From: CAZAQS01 sp964486825
GTDB lineage: Bacteria > Chloroflexota > Anaerolineae > Anaerolineales > UBA4823
Assembly: GCA_964486825.1 (NCBI GenBank)
Contig: CAZAQS010000026.1
Span: 1-30,548, forward strand
Length of the DNA stretch: 30,548 nucleotides
Direction: 5' to 3'
Made by a program: the position numbers and the translations under genes. The notes under the pieces were generated by a model, which did no database searches, was not told the origin of the DNA, and worked only from the letters and a program-made list of their open reading frames with translations. Below, one piece after another: positions 1 to 7,565 of the stretch (position 1 is its first letter; every line of letters begins with the position of its first letter).

Positions 1-1763
1 AGTTCACTGGCAGAAAATTCCCCCGCCCGGGCAACCAGCTCGGGGCGGAATTCGGATCCCGCCACGGCGGCAACCTCCAGTACAGATCGGGCCAGGGCTC
101 CTAATGAGTTCAGACGGTTGCTGATAAGCAGGTATACACTCCTGGCAAGGGGCAGGCGCTTTGCAGTGGTAATTTCCACGGTAGAACCACGCTCGATCCA
201 TGCCCTCATAGCTTCCAGGATGAAAAATGGGTTACCGCCCGTCTCCGCTGCTAACTGATCGGCGAACTCCGCTGAAGGGGTGATTTTCATTACAGACTGG
301 ACAAGTTCAATTATCTCGCCCGGGTTAAGCCGGGACAGGTTTATGTTTGTTCCCTTCCTGTTCTCATCCAAGGAACGCAGCAAGCGATCTAAATGAGGGC
401 AGTTGCTCTCGACTCGAGCAGACAGGATGAGAACGGCATCCTTAAGGAAAGGCGGTCGTTCGAGCAGGTAGGCAATCCCTGACAACGTAGCCTCATCTGC
501 CCATTGGACGTCGTCAAGGCAGATCATCAGGCGTTCCTGGCTGGCAATCTGAGCGGTAATATTGCGAATGGCTTCGAAGAGGTATGACCTCGCCTGCCCC
601 GGGACAAGTTCAACTACCACACCAGCTTCAGGGCGTAGGTCAACCAAATCCGGGATGAGTGGAAGTAGATTATTGATCCAGGTGATTGGGAAGTTGATCC
701 ATTCCTCAGGCAGGATGGAATTGCGGAAGATATCGATGATCGGCTGAAATGGAAGGTTTGTCTCTTCAGGCCGGCAGCTTGCCAGCATCAGCCGTGGTTT
801 CGTCTCGAGTTGGGCAAGGAATTCATTAACCAGGCGGGTCTTGCCCAATCCAGACTCGCCCAGGATGACTACCGCTCCACCCTTTTGATAAGCCTCTTTC
901 AGCTGCTCGAGATGATCCTTGCGCCCTACGAATGGTGCATCCAGGCTTGCCTTAACAGATAGTAATTGATCGGGTAGATAAGGGACAGTGGTAATTGGAG
1001 AGCGGGTGAGGTGGTAGAGGGAAAAGAGACGCGGGGAAGGAGGTTGGTTGAGCTCGCGCCGGTTGACATCCATCAGATATTTGAAATGCTCTCGGGCTTC
1101 GTTGCGCCTGTCCATGCGGATAAGGACGCGTAGGATCCGTTCATGCAGGCTTTCACTTAGCTCATCGTTCTCGATAGCCAGGCGAGCCAGCCGCAGGGAC
1201 TCCTCATAGTTCCCGACCACGAAGGCATGTTCTGATAGCCTTTCCAAAATCCTGCCTCGTTTATGCTCGGTCCTGTGGGAGTTACGCGAGAGCCATTCAT
1301 CCAGCTGGTTGGTGCTTGGGAGATTTGAGCCTGCCAGGAAGCGAGGCCCTCGCCATAATTTAACGGCCTCATTCAACCTGTTATAAATATTTTCTGGGAG
1401 AGGTTCTTGGGCAGGGATCTGTTGGGCAATGCTCCACGGATAATCGCATAAATTTTCGAATTCAAGCTGGTCGACCCATACCCTTTGAAAATCCAGGCCA
1501 ACCAGGTCTTTTTGAGAGATGAGCATACTTTGCCCGGGTAGAGAGGCGCGCAGTTTATTTAAAGTCTCGCGCAAGCGCAGGCGGGCGGTTTTTTCGTTTA
1601 GATCCTCCCAGAATACGGTTAACAGCTCCTCCCTTCCGACCATGGCCCCCTGCGATGCCAGGTACAGCAGCAAAGCACGCGGGTAACGGCGTTGGATTGG
1701 TAGAAGTTCCCCCTCCCAGCGCACTTCAGGCGTCCCCAGCAATAGAACCCGCAAGGTCTTCAT
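1..1763 (-). CDS. BTAD/SARP-type transcriptional regulator with AAA ATPase domain (C-terminus off window)
   Basis: The open frame runs from ATG at 1763 to the left edge without a stop, giving 587 visible residues. The first ~260 residues look like an AfsR/SARP DNA-binding plus bacterial transcriptional activation (BTAD) region: the N-terminus begins MKTLRVLLLGTPEV, and tetratricopeptide-like helices follow. An STAND/AAA ATPase follows, with Walker A GESGLGKT near residues 299-306 and Walker B-like MICLDDVQWADE near 412-423. Such proteins usually continue into a long TPR or LuxR-type C-terminus, which is not visible here. The start lies 25 bases after the recN stop on the same strand, so it may be the last gene of that operon. 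The target genes and the signal sensed cannot be told. The family call is secure; regulatory function is inferred. Confidence 0.82.
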   Translation of the reverse strand, partial: MKTLRVLLLGTPEVRWEGELLPIQRRYPRALLLYLASQGAMVGREELLTVFWEDLNEKTARLRLRETLNKLRASLPGQSMLISQKDLVGLDFQRVWVDQLEFENLCDYPWSIAQQIPAQEPLPENIYNRLNEAVKLWRGPRFLAGSNLPSTNQLDEWLSRNSHRTEHKRGRILERLSEHAFVVGNYEESLRLARLAIENDELSESLHERILRVLIRMDRRNEAREHFKYLMDVNRRELNQPPSPRLFSLYHLTRSPITTVPYLPDQLLSVKASLDAPFVGRKDHLEQLKEAYQKGGAVVILGESGLGKTRLVNEFLAQLETKPRLMLASCRPEETNLPFQPIIDIFRNSILPEEWINFPITWINNLLPLIPDLVDLRPEAGVVVELVPGQARSYLFEAIRNITAQIASQERLMICLDDVQWADEATLSGIAYLLERPPFLKDAVLILSARVESNCPHLDRLLRSLDENRKGTNINLSRLNPGEIIELVQSVMKITPSAEFADQLAAETGGNPFFILEAMRAWIERGSTVEITTAKRLPLARSVYLLISNRLNSLGALARSVLEVAAVAGSEFRPELVARAGEFSASE

Positions 1764-1788
1764 CTCATGCTGATGGTTCGCTCCCAGG

Positions 1789-3537
1789 TCAAACTGGGGA
1801 AGAAGGTTTGGCCGGTAAGGCCAGCGACGCAGCCAGTTGAAGCAGTTCCTGAGCTGAGCGCCGGGTACCTTCACTTACTTCGCCCATCATCTGGGCCAGT
1901 TCCAGCAAACGAGCCTCTCCTTCGACCCCTTCTACAACCGTATGTGTACGTCCATCCTGAATTTGTTTTAGAACCTGGAAATGTTGGTCCCCGAAAGCAG
2001 CCAATTGGGGTAGGTGTGTGACGCACAACACCTGGTGGGTGCGCGCCAGGTTCCATAGCTTGAGACCGATGACCGTGCCAACCCGGCCACCGATACCCTG
2101 GTCGATCTCATCGAAGATCAAGGTTGGTACCTGGTCAGCCTTAGCAAGCACATTTTTCAAGGCCAGCATCAGGCGGGAGGTCTCGCCACCCGAGGCGATC
2201 TTTACCAATGGTTTTAATCCTTCCCCGGGGTTTGGCGCGACGAAAAACTCAACTTGTTCGATTCCGGTTGCGTCAAAGGCAACCCTGCGACCATCTTCCA
2301 GGAGTACCCCGGCCGGGTCCGGCCGTTGTGCAAATTCTACCTTGAAGCGAGCTCCGTTCATATAAAGGTCCGCCAGCTCGGATTCCACAGCTTGAGCTAA
2401 TTGGATGGCTGCCTGATGGCGTTTCTCTGAAAGCTTCTGGCCTTGATCTCCCAATCGCTTGAGGAGCTCTGCCTCTTCGCTTTCCAATTCCTGGATCCTT
2501 TCCTCCGCATGAAGGATTTCGTCTAGCTGCTGTCTTGCCTGAGCGGCATATTCGATCACCTCTGCGATGGTTTTCCCGTACTTGCGATTCAGATTATGTA
2601 TCAGGCTCAAGCGTTCTTCAACCTGGTCTAAACGCTTCGGATTGAACTCGATATTCTCCTGGTAAAGGCGTAGCGTATGGCTTATATCAGTCAGGTTGTC
2701 CAGTAGTAACTGAGCTTGCTCTGACAGGGGTTCTTGAGAGGGGTCCAGGCGAGCCAGGGAGCTGATTGCCTGGGTTACGCTCCCCAGCAGATCTGTAACG
2801 GAAGGGTTCTCCGGTAGCCCCTCATCCAGGATCTGCAGCGCTTCCTGGGTCAGGGAGGCCAATCCCTCCGCGTTGGCCAGCCGGTTGCGCTCTTCGCGCA
2901 GCTCATCGTCTTCTCCAGGTGTTAAATGGGCAGCTTCAATTTCATTGATCTGATAGGTTAGCAGGTCGGCTCGCCGGGCTGCATCTACCTCAGCCTGCCG
3001 AAGCTCACTCAAGGAGCGGCGAACGGATTGCAGACGGCGGTACGTGTCGCTATAATTTGAAAGGAGATCCTCGACGCCGGCAAAACGGTCTAAGAGATGT
3101 AAGTGCTGTCTCACTCGCATCAAGGAGAGATGCTCGGACTGTCCATGGACATCCACCAGGTATTCCCCGATTTCTGTCAGCAGGGTCGTGTTGACATTCC
3201 GGCCGTTCACCCGGGCGATATTGCGCCCATTCCGTCGGATCTCTCTGCCCAGCGTCACCGCGTCGCTATCTTCAAGGAGTTCTTCTCTCTCCAGGATGGC
3301 TGTCAAATAAGGCTGTACGGCTTCGGGCGCCTGGAATACAGCTTCCATCGTCGCTCGCTCGGCTTCACTGCGGATCATGACAGCCTCAGCGCGCCCGCCT
3401 AACAGGACTTCGACTGCGTCGATAATAATAGATTTCCCCGCGCCGGTTTCCCCGGTAAAGGTGATCAAGCCCGGGTGGAAATGCAGTTCTAAACGGTCGA
3501 TAATGGCAAAATTTTCAATGCTTAAGTCGGTAAGCAT
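1789..3537 (-). CDS. recN: DNA repair protein RecN
   Basis: This is an SMC-like ATPase that acts in recombinational repair of double-strand breaks. Its 582 residues are about the usual RecN length. Walker A GETGAGKS sits at residues 29-36, close to the N-terminus as in the family. A long central coiled-coil region follows, then the ABC signature SGGETSRLMLALK and Walker B TLIFDEID in the C-terminal third, with a downstream switch His in VTHLPQLAAF. The gene is complete and intact. It is preceded by the zinc-finger membrane protein and nadK on the same strand; nadK and recN are often neighbours in bacteria. The regulator at 1763 follows directly. Confidence 0.96.
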   Translation of the reverse strand: MLTDLSIENFAIIDRLELHFHPGLITFTGETGAGKSIIIDAVEVLLGGRAEAVMIRSEAERATMEAVFQAPEAVQPYLTAILEREELLEDSDAVTLGREIRRNGRNIARVNGRNVNTTLLTEIGEYLVDVHGQSEHLSLMRVRQHLHLLDRFAGVEDLLSNYSDTYRRLQSVRRSLSELRQAEVDAARRADLLTYQINEIEAAHLTPGEDDELREERNRLANAEGLASLTQEALQILDEGLPENPSVTDLLGSVTQAISSLARLDPSQEPLSEQAQLLLDNLTDISHTLRLYQENIEFNPKRLDQVEERLSLIHNLNRKYGKTIAEVIEYAAQARQQLDEILHAEERIQELESEEAELLKRLGDQGQKLSEKRHQAAIQLAQAVESELADLYMNGARFKVEFAQRPDPAGVLLEDGRRVAFDATGIEQVEFFVAPNPGEGLKPLVKIASGGETSRLMLALKNVLAKADQVPTLIFDEIDQGIGGRVGTVIGLKLWNLARTHQVLCVTHLPQLAAFGDQHFQVLKQIQDGRTHTVVEGVEGEARLLELAQMMGEVSEGTRRSAQELLQLAASLALPAKPSSPV

Positions 3538-3632
3538 AGTACATTCCTATGGCTCTTGGAGATGTTAATCCAACCTGGGAGCGTTCGGGATATGTTGAAT
3601 TCCTGTCCACGAGTGGTCCGGATTGCTCATGC

Positions 3633-4163
3633 TTACCGCCTGACCTGAATCCCGGCCAAACGATAGTACAAGGTTGATGTAACCAGGAAAACGTAAAGCG
3701 CTTGCCAGATCAGCGGTAACAGTCGGAAGATGCCCACGCCAGCCACACCTGCAAATATATCTGCCAGGTAAATCAGCAACAGAGGTAAGCTGCCGAGCGC
3801 AGTGGCTAGTGCCGTAAGGCGGAACAGGCGTGTGGAGCGACGGCGGCGAAGGAGCGCCCGGATGATTTCCGCGATAATTGTACCCGCAATAGGCGCCAGG
3901 AAGATTGTGAAAAAGCTCAACCTTGGAACGATTAAGCTTCCTAAGAAAGAAAGTATTCCGGCAACCAGCAGGGCGGTCGGGTAATCGTACCATTCAGTGG
4001 TTTCAAAGATCTTTTGCTGCCCCCGCACACAGGTTTTGCAACGATACCCGGTGGGGGTACGAACCGCGCAGCGAACGCAGATTGGGTCTTCACAGCGACT
4101 GCAGCGCAGGGTGGTTTCAGTTTGAGGGTGGTTTACACAATATAGAATATGCTCTTCACTCAT
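3633..4163 (-). CDS. Membrane protein with N-terminal B-box-type zinc finger
   Basis: The 176-residue protein starts with a cysteine-rich segment: Cys9, His12, Cys21, Cys24, Cys29, Cys32, Cys42 and Cys45. The spacing (C-x2-H ... C-x2-C-x4-C-x2-C ... C-x2-C) is that of B-box-like zinc fingers found in some bacterial membrane proteins. About four hydrophobic helices follow, roughly residues 62-80, 84-106, 112-133 and 143-168, separated by an Arg-rich loop (RRRRS) near residue 108. The zinc finger is therefore probably cytoplasmic. Its ATG overlaps the end of nadK by 4 bases, implying coupled translation. No specific function is known to me. Confidence 0.75.
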   Translation of the reverse strand: MSEEHILYCVNHPQTETTLRCSRCEDPICVRCAVRTPTGYRCKTCVRGQQKIFETTEWYDYPTALLVAGILSFLGSLIVPRLSFFTIFLAPIAGTIIAEIIRALLRRRRSTRLFRLTALATALGSLPLLLIYLADIFAGVAGVGIFRLLPLIWQALYVFLVTSTLYYRLAGIQVRR

Positions 4164-5029
4164 CGATAGGTTCCAGTAGAAGGGTTTCGGTTCATATGGG
4201 AGGTCAGATTTCGATAGAAGTAGCCGGGGTCTTGGAACCGGACCATCTTTACAGTATGCTCTCCCACGTAGGCATCTACGCGATCGCCGTCCTCCATTTC
4301 CACAGGAATCTGGCCATCCACGCTAAAAGCAGCCTGGTGGTCGGTCTTGACCGTGATGCTCACGGAGGAGCCTTCCGCCAGCACGATGGCGCGATCCAGG
4401 GAGAGATGCGGAGCGACCGGGACGATTAAAATATTTCTCAGCTCGGGCGGCAAGATTGGCCCTCCGGCAGCCAGGGCATAAGCTGTCGAACCGGTGGCTG
4501 TCGATGCAATCAGGCCATCCGCCACATATGTGGTCAAATAGCGACCGTCTACGCTGGTGATCAGATGCACGGGGCGCATAATACTTCCCCTGCTGACCAC
4601 CACCTCATTCACAACATCCCAACAACCCAGTCGTTCTCCTGCCCGCCATTGCTCCGTACACAGCATCATCCGTCTCTCCAGCCAATAGTCCCCGCCGAGC
4701 AGGCGTGGCAGCATAGAGCGCCATTGGGTCTGGTCAATCTCGGTTAGGAATCCGAAATGACCCAGGTTGATGCCTAGTATGGGGATATCACAAGGCCCAC
4801 CTAAATGGCCTGCCCGCAACATTGTCCCATCCCCTCCCAGTGCGATCAACATATCATAGTCCCCCGCCTCAGCTTTTTTATGCAGGCTTTCATCGTATAA
4901 AAGGCCATGGTCGGCGTTCACCCCCTGCTCTTTGAGGATCTGAGCCAGATGAGTCGCTTCAGTGAAGGCCTCGGGTAGGTGCGGGTGAGCTAAGACGAGA
5001 ATATTTTTTAAGATGGGGTTATCCACCAT
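4160..5029 (-). CDS. nadK: NAD kinase
   Basis: This enzyme phosphorylates NAD+ to NADP+ in the cytoplasm. The 289-residue length is typical. The ATP/polyphosphate-binding motif GGDGTMLRAG begins at residue 65. The NAD-binding region shows VVNEVVVSRG near residue 140 and the glycine-rich STATGSTAYALAAGGP near 177-192. A PVAPHLSL stretch follows, as expected. The start ATG lies 10 bases after the stop of the nuclease-like gene, and the stop overlaps the zinc-finger protein. The nadK to recN order, interrupted here by one small gene, is a familiar arrangement. Confidence 0.95.
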   Translation of the reverse strand: MVDNPILKNILVLAHPHLPEAFTEATHLAQILKEQGVNADHGLLYDESLHKKAEAGDYDMLIALGGDGTMLRAGHLGGPCDIPILGINLGHFGFLTEIDQTQWRSMLPRLLGGDYWLERRMMLCTEQWRAGERLGCWDVVNEVVVSRGSIMRPVHLITSVDGRYLTTYVADGLIASTATGSTAYALAAGGPILPPELRNILIVPVAPHLSLDRAIVLAEGSSVSITVKTDHQAAFSVDGQIPVEMEDGDRVDAYVGEHTVKMVRFQDPGYFYRNLTSHMNRNPSTGTYR

Positions 5030-5039
5030 AGCGGCTTAA

Positions 5040-5564
5040 TTATAATCGCTGGTCGCAAATCGAATGATACCCGCACCCTGAACAGCGGGAAGCTGATTCA
5101 TGCGAGCGCTTGATATCCCGGCGTCTTTCTTGCTGGCGCATATCTCCCAACAGGTCCAACAGAGCGGCTTCAAGCTGTGGGGTGTAATCGATGGCGTAAG
5201 TACGGCCTGTCTTGGAGCTGCGGGGATAATGCAGGATGCCGTAGGGAGGCCGTTTTCCCATCACGCGCTCGACCAGCAGGCAATATGCCGCCAGTTGAAA
5301 GATATGCGAGTCAAGCGGCTTATCCACAGTTCTGCTTGATTTGACTTCTACCGGGATGATTTGTTCCCCCTTTTCTACCAGGTAATCTGGTTTTCCCGCC
5401 ACACCTGTAGATGGATCGAACAAGGGTTTTTCAACAGTTCCCCAGGTTCGGGTATCTGTATAGATTATCCTTCCGCCCGGGATTCCACCGGAGCGCTTTC
5501 GCCGGTTCGATTCCCAGAGCAGCAGTAGTGCAATTACGAAGAGCGTGATCGCCAGAGTGAGCAT
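5040..5564 (-). CDS. Cas4/RecB-like PD-(D/E)XK nuclease, C-terminal half, with N-terminal membrane helix
   Basis: The 174-residue product begins with a hydrophobic helix (residues 3-17) followed by positive charges. It then shows a RecB/Cas4-type nuclease core: Asp60 in GKPDYLVE, Glu73 and Lys75 in IPVEVKSS, and Gln90 in HIFQLAAYCLLVE. Three C-terminal cysteines (161, 164, 170, in CSGCGYHSIC) match the last three iron-sulfur ligands of Cas4 proteins. The first ligand Cys and the His-containing motif are missing here but occur in the ORF just upstream (5589-5831). That ORF is in the same frame and is separated by a single TGA plus eight sense codons. The ATG at 5564 has only a weak ribosome site (GAAAGAG). 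The product may arise by re-initiation or by read-through of the UGA. No cas genes or CRISPR array lie nearby. Confidence 0.72.
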   Translation of the reverse strand: MLTLAITLFVIALLLLWESNRRKRSGGIPGGRIIYTDTRTWGTVEKPLFDPSTGVAGKPDYLVEKGEQIIPVEVKSSRTVDKPLDSHIFQLAAYCLLVERVMGKRPPYGILHYPRSSKTGRTYAIDYTPQLEAALLDLLGDMRQQERRRDIKRSHESASRCSGCGYHSICDQRL

Positions 5565-5588
5565 ATCTCTTTCGGGGCAAGGGAGGCG

Positions 5589-5831
5589 TCAGGAGGCAGG
5601 AATCAGGCCTGTGAAATGGATGGTCGCCAGGATCAGGGCCAGCAGCAGAAGGGCATATGCAAACCAGCGCAGGCAACCGCCGATCATTTGGGAACGCCCG
5701 TGGCGGGCGTGAAGGTGGGCGCCTGCAGCCAGGCTGGCCTGGTTTTCACTTTCTATCCCCTGGCGTTGGAACCACCAGGCGCGCTGGCAATACAGGTAGG
5801 TGGCAATTTCTGAGGCGCGTATTGTTCTCAA
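5589..5831 (-). CDS. Cas4-like nuclease, N-terminal half, with C-terminal membrane helix
   Basis: The 80-residue product starts at TTG (5831); an in-frame stop six codons upstream excludes a longer form. It resembles the Cas4 N-terminus: SEIATYLYCQRAWW with Cys15 as the expected first Fe-S ligand, then GAHLHARHG with the His-containing motif. It ends in a hydrophobic helix at about residues 55-76. It stops at TGA (5591-5589), and the frame then continues open into the next CDS. Joined across the TGA, the two halves make a protein of about 263 residues with a membrane hairpin inserted into a Cas4-like fold. It may be a true split gene, a recoded gene, or a gene recently broken by one base change. 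Confidence 0.62.
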   Translation of the reverse strand: MRTIRASEIATYLYCQRAWWFQRQGIESENQASLAAGAHLHARHGRSQMIGGCLRWFAYALLLLALILATIHFTGLIPAS

Positions 5832-5870
5832 GTTTTCTATCTTCTTCTAGGGCTCTGCTCGCCGGGAACC

Positions 5871-5989
5871 GCTCCCTCTTGGGAGCCACTCCCTCTTGGG
5901 AGCCACTCACTCCTGTGAGCCACTCCCTCTTGGGAGCCACTCACTCCTGTGAGCCGCTCCCTCTTGGGAGCCACTCACTCCTGTGAGCC
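5871..5989. repeat. Seven tandem 17-bp hairpin repeats with co-varying stem base pair
   Basis: Seven head-to-tail 17-bp units lie at 5871, 5888, 5905, 5922, 5939, 5956 and 5973, and an eighth partial unit begins at 5990. Each is a small inverted repeat with a 4-nt loop. Type A reads (a/g)CTCCCTCTTGGGAGcc and type B reads aCTCACTCCTGTGAGcc. A and B differ at stem position 5 (C or A) and its pairing partner at position 12 (G or T), so pairing is kept, plus one loop base. The order is A A B A B A B. The array sits between the translin-family gene and the split nuclease on the minus strand. Confidence 0.9.
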
Positions 5990-5991
5990 AC

Positions 5992-6624
5992 TCACTCGTC
6001 AAGCTGGCGTTCTAAGCGCTGCAGGCTCTGTTCGAGATGCTCCTGGCGCAGGCTGATGGTCATGTCGCCACGTGTGCGCTCGGTTATCCCGCGAGCGATA
6101 TCCGTCAGCCGGCGCAGCCCCCCGGTTATGGCATCCGGATAGTCCATCGTTACAAGGATTGAATAGATATCATCCATATGGACGAGCAAGCGCTCCGCTT
6201 CCTGGGATTGACCGTGCAGGAGGGCGTCCAGGCAGCGCCTGCGCAGCTCGCCCACTGATTCAGCCAACCCTTGCAGGTAGGTGGAATTCTCTAGACCCAG
6301 CTCCTCTGGTGAGGGCAATGGGAGATCGTTCACCAGCGCATAGACTAAATTTGCTTCCGCAAACTCCTTGAGGGCGTCCTGGGTGTAGCCTGCGTAATAC
6401 AGGTCGGGGTATTCAGCCAGGTTGCTGCGAAGAGAGGTCACCAGGTGGCTCGCTTCAAGCATATTCTGCTTTGCAAGCTCGTTTTCCTGGCGGTGGATGG
6501 CCCGGATTGCGTTGGCGCAATGCCGGGTTAAGATCCTGGCCTGGCTGAGTGCTTTGTCCCTGGCAGCGGTTCGCGCTTCAAAGGATTGGTGAATACGTTC
6601 AGCAATTTCTTCCAGGTTTGCCAT
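5992..6624 (-). CDS. Translin/TRAX-family protein
   Basis: The 210-residue, largely helical protein carries the hallmarks of the translin family: CANAIRAIHRQENELAKQN near residues 36-54, GYTQDALKEFAEA near 79-91, YLQGLAESVGELRR near 116-129, and YPDAITGGLRRLTD with RTRGDMT towards the C-terminus. Eukaryotic translin and TRAX form octameric RNA/DNA-binding rings, and TRAX supplies RNase activity. The acidic pair Glu87 and Glu90 (KEFAEA) is positioned like TRAX acidic residues, but catalysis is only a guess. The ATG lies 3 bases after the stop of the DUF3467 gene, so the two are probably co-translated. The stop falls inside the edge of the hairpin array. Confidence 0.82.
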   Translation of the reverse strand: MANLEEIAERIHQSFEARTAARDKALSQARILTRHCANAIRAIHRQENELAKQNMLEASHLVTSLRSNLAEYPDLYYAGYTQDALKEFAEANLVYALVNDLPLPSPEELGLENSTYLQGLAESVGELRRRCLDALLHGQSQEAERLLVHMDDIYSILVTMDYPDAITGGLRRLTDIARGITERTRGDMTISLRQEHLEQSLQRLERQLDE

Positions 6625-6627
6625 GGC

Positions 6628-6966
6628 TCATTCTTTCGGTGGATTGTCTGGAGGGGGTGAAGGCCTGAAAAGCGATTCTGCCAGGGTGGAATCTCCCGGT
6701 ATTTTGATTTCCCCGAAGGCGGCTTCGTAGCGAGCCAGGTTTTCAGCCAGGGCGCGGAAGAGCAGCTTGGCGCCGATCGGCGACATCACAATCCGTGACT
6801 TTACATGCGCCGGTGAGGCGCCGGGCAAGAGATGTGCAAAATCGAATACCAGCTCGGAAGGGGAGTGTGCAATTCTGACCAGGTTGACATAGGTTACGTC
6901 CAGGTCGGGGGGCACCTCCAGGGCCGGTGAGGTGTGTTGTAAGGGTTTATTGGGGTTAGAAGACAT
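6628..6966 (-). CDS. DUF3467 family protein
   Basis: The 112-residue protein shows the DUF3467 pattern: DVTYVNLVRIAHSPSELVFDF, then LLPG, KSRIVMSPIGAKLLFRAL, and ENLARYEAAFGEI. The N- and C-termini are Pro-rich and probably disordered. The family's biochemical role is not established. A good ribosome site (AGGAG) lies about 8 bases before the ATG, directly after the hairpin at 6980-7020. It is co-directional with ssb upstream and nearly touches the translin-family gene downstream, which suggests an RNA- or DNA-related role, but that is only inference from position. Confidence 0.85.
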   Translation of the reverse strand: MSSNPNKPLQHTSPALEVPPDLDVTYVNLVRIAHSPSELVFDFAHLLPGASPAHVKSRIVMSPIGAKLLFRALAENLARYEAAFGEIKIPGDSTLAESLFRPSPPPDNPPKE

Positions 6967-6979
6967 GAAAGAGCTCCTG

Positions 6980-7020
6980 CCTGGAGACAGCCGGAATAGA
7001 GATCACCGGCTGTCTCCAGG
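6980..7020 (-). promoter_or_regulatory. Strong hairpin between ssb and the DUF3467 gene
   Basis: A perfect 15-bp inverted repeat (CCTGGAGACAGCCGG at 6980-6994 and its complement at 7006-7020) has an 11-nt loop. On the minus strand it is followed not by a T-run but by the ribosome site of the DUF3467 gene. It may therefore be an attenuator or mRNA stabiliser within the ssb transcript rather than a full terminator. A short T-run does follow it in the plus direction (7027-7031), where no gene ends. Confidence 0.7.
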
Positions 7021-7040
7021 AGTAGGTTTTTATTCAGTTG

Positions 7041-7463
7041 TTAGAAGGGGATGCCGTCGTCAGCGTCATTGATCGAGCCGCTGGTTTCTTCATACTGGCT
7101 GCCCGTCTCAGTTTCTGAACGGCTTGAGAGGAAGCGAACCGTGGAAGCACTCACTTCGAAATTCGCTCCTGGGGTGCCGTCCTGGCGGTTCCATACCCGC
7201 GGCCCGCCGGTTGCTTGATCGGCTACCAACCGGCCTTCTACCAGCACCTTACTGCCTTTCTTCAGGTACTGGTTGCAGGTCTCGGCCTGCTTGCCCCAGG
7301 CGGACACACGGACCCATATCGTCCTTTCGACTTTCTCACCGCTGCTGCTGGTGTAGTTGTCGTTAATTGCGACCGAGAAGTTCGTCACGGCCTGCCCGCC
7401 AGGGGTGTAGCGCATTTCTGGGTCACGGCCCAAATTGCCAACGAGAATGACGGTGTGATACAT
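7041..7463 (-). CDS. ssb: Single-stranded DNA-binding protein
   Basis: The protein coats ssDNA during replication, repair and recombination and recruits partners through its C-terminal tip. The 140 residues start with MYHTVILVGNLGRDPEMRYT, the typical OB-fold entry. They continue with VTNFSVAINDNY, WVRVSAWGKQAE and YLKKGSKVLVEGRL. A short linker leads to the conserved acidic tip DDGIPF at the C-terminus. The ribosome site AAGGAG lies about 9 bases before the ATG. A putative promoter and a folded leader precede it (7484-7593). It seems to be the first gene of a transcript through DUF3467 and the translin-family gene. Confidence 0.96.
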   Translation of the reverse strand: MYHTVILVGNLGRDPEMRYTPGGQAVTNFSVAINDNYTSSSGEKVERTIWVRVSAWGKQAETCNQYLKKGSKVLVEGRLVADQATGGPRVWNRQDGTPGANFEVSASTVRFLSSRSETETGSQYEETSGSINDADDGIPF

Positions 7464-7483
7464 GAGGGGTTCTCCTTTCAGTT

Positions 7484-7552
7484 ACGGTGAGTGGTCTGTT
7501 TTATAGTTCCGGACGACCACCGCCCGGGGCAGACCTAAAGGACACTCACCGT
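7484..7552 (-). promoter_or_regulatory. Structured 5' leader of ssb
   Basis: A 10-bp inverted repeat encloses the leader: ACGGTGAGTG at 7484-7493 and CACTCACCGT at 7543-7552. Nested inside are alternative pairs, GTGGTC (7491-7496) with GACCAC (7514-7519) and GGTCT (7493-7497) with AGACC (7531-7535). The first of these overlaps the outer stem, so two folds would compete. The structure ends about 7 bases before the ribosome site of ssb, which suggests translational or attenuation control. This is seen in sequence; function is inferred. Confidence 0.5.
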
Positions 7553-7565
7553 TCTTTACAGAACA

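Noticed and set aside
2018..3568. Several plus-strand open frames of 60-115 codons over recN
   Set aside because: They are antisense to a clearly conserved gene, lack ribosome sites and match no family.
5589..5591. Selenocysteine at the in-frame TGA of the Cas4-like gene
   Set aside because: No convincing hairpin of SECIS type follows the TGA. The position corresponds to a loop between two membrane helices, not to a catalytic site, and the formate dehydrogenase here uses Cys.
5657..5986. Plus-strand open frame reading through the hairpin array as a repeated SHSLLGATHSCEP-like peptide
   Set aside because: It is antisense to the Cas4-like gene, and its repeats come from the 17-bp DNA repeats. 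No ribosome site or known family supports it.
5871..5989. CRISPR array
   Set aside because: Units are contiguous without spacers and only 17 bp long, and no cas operon is near. The Cas4-like gene alone is not evidence for CRISPR.
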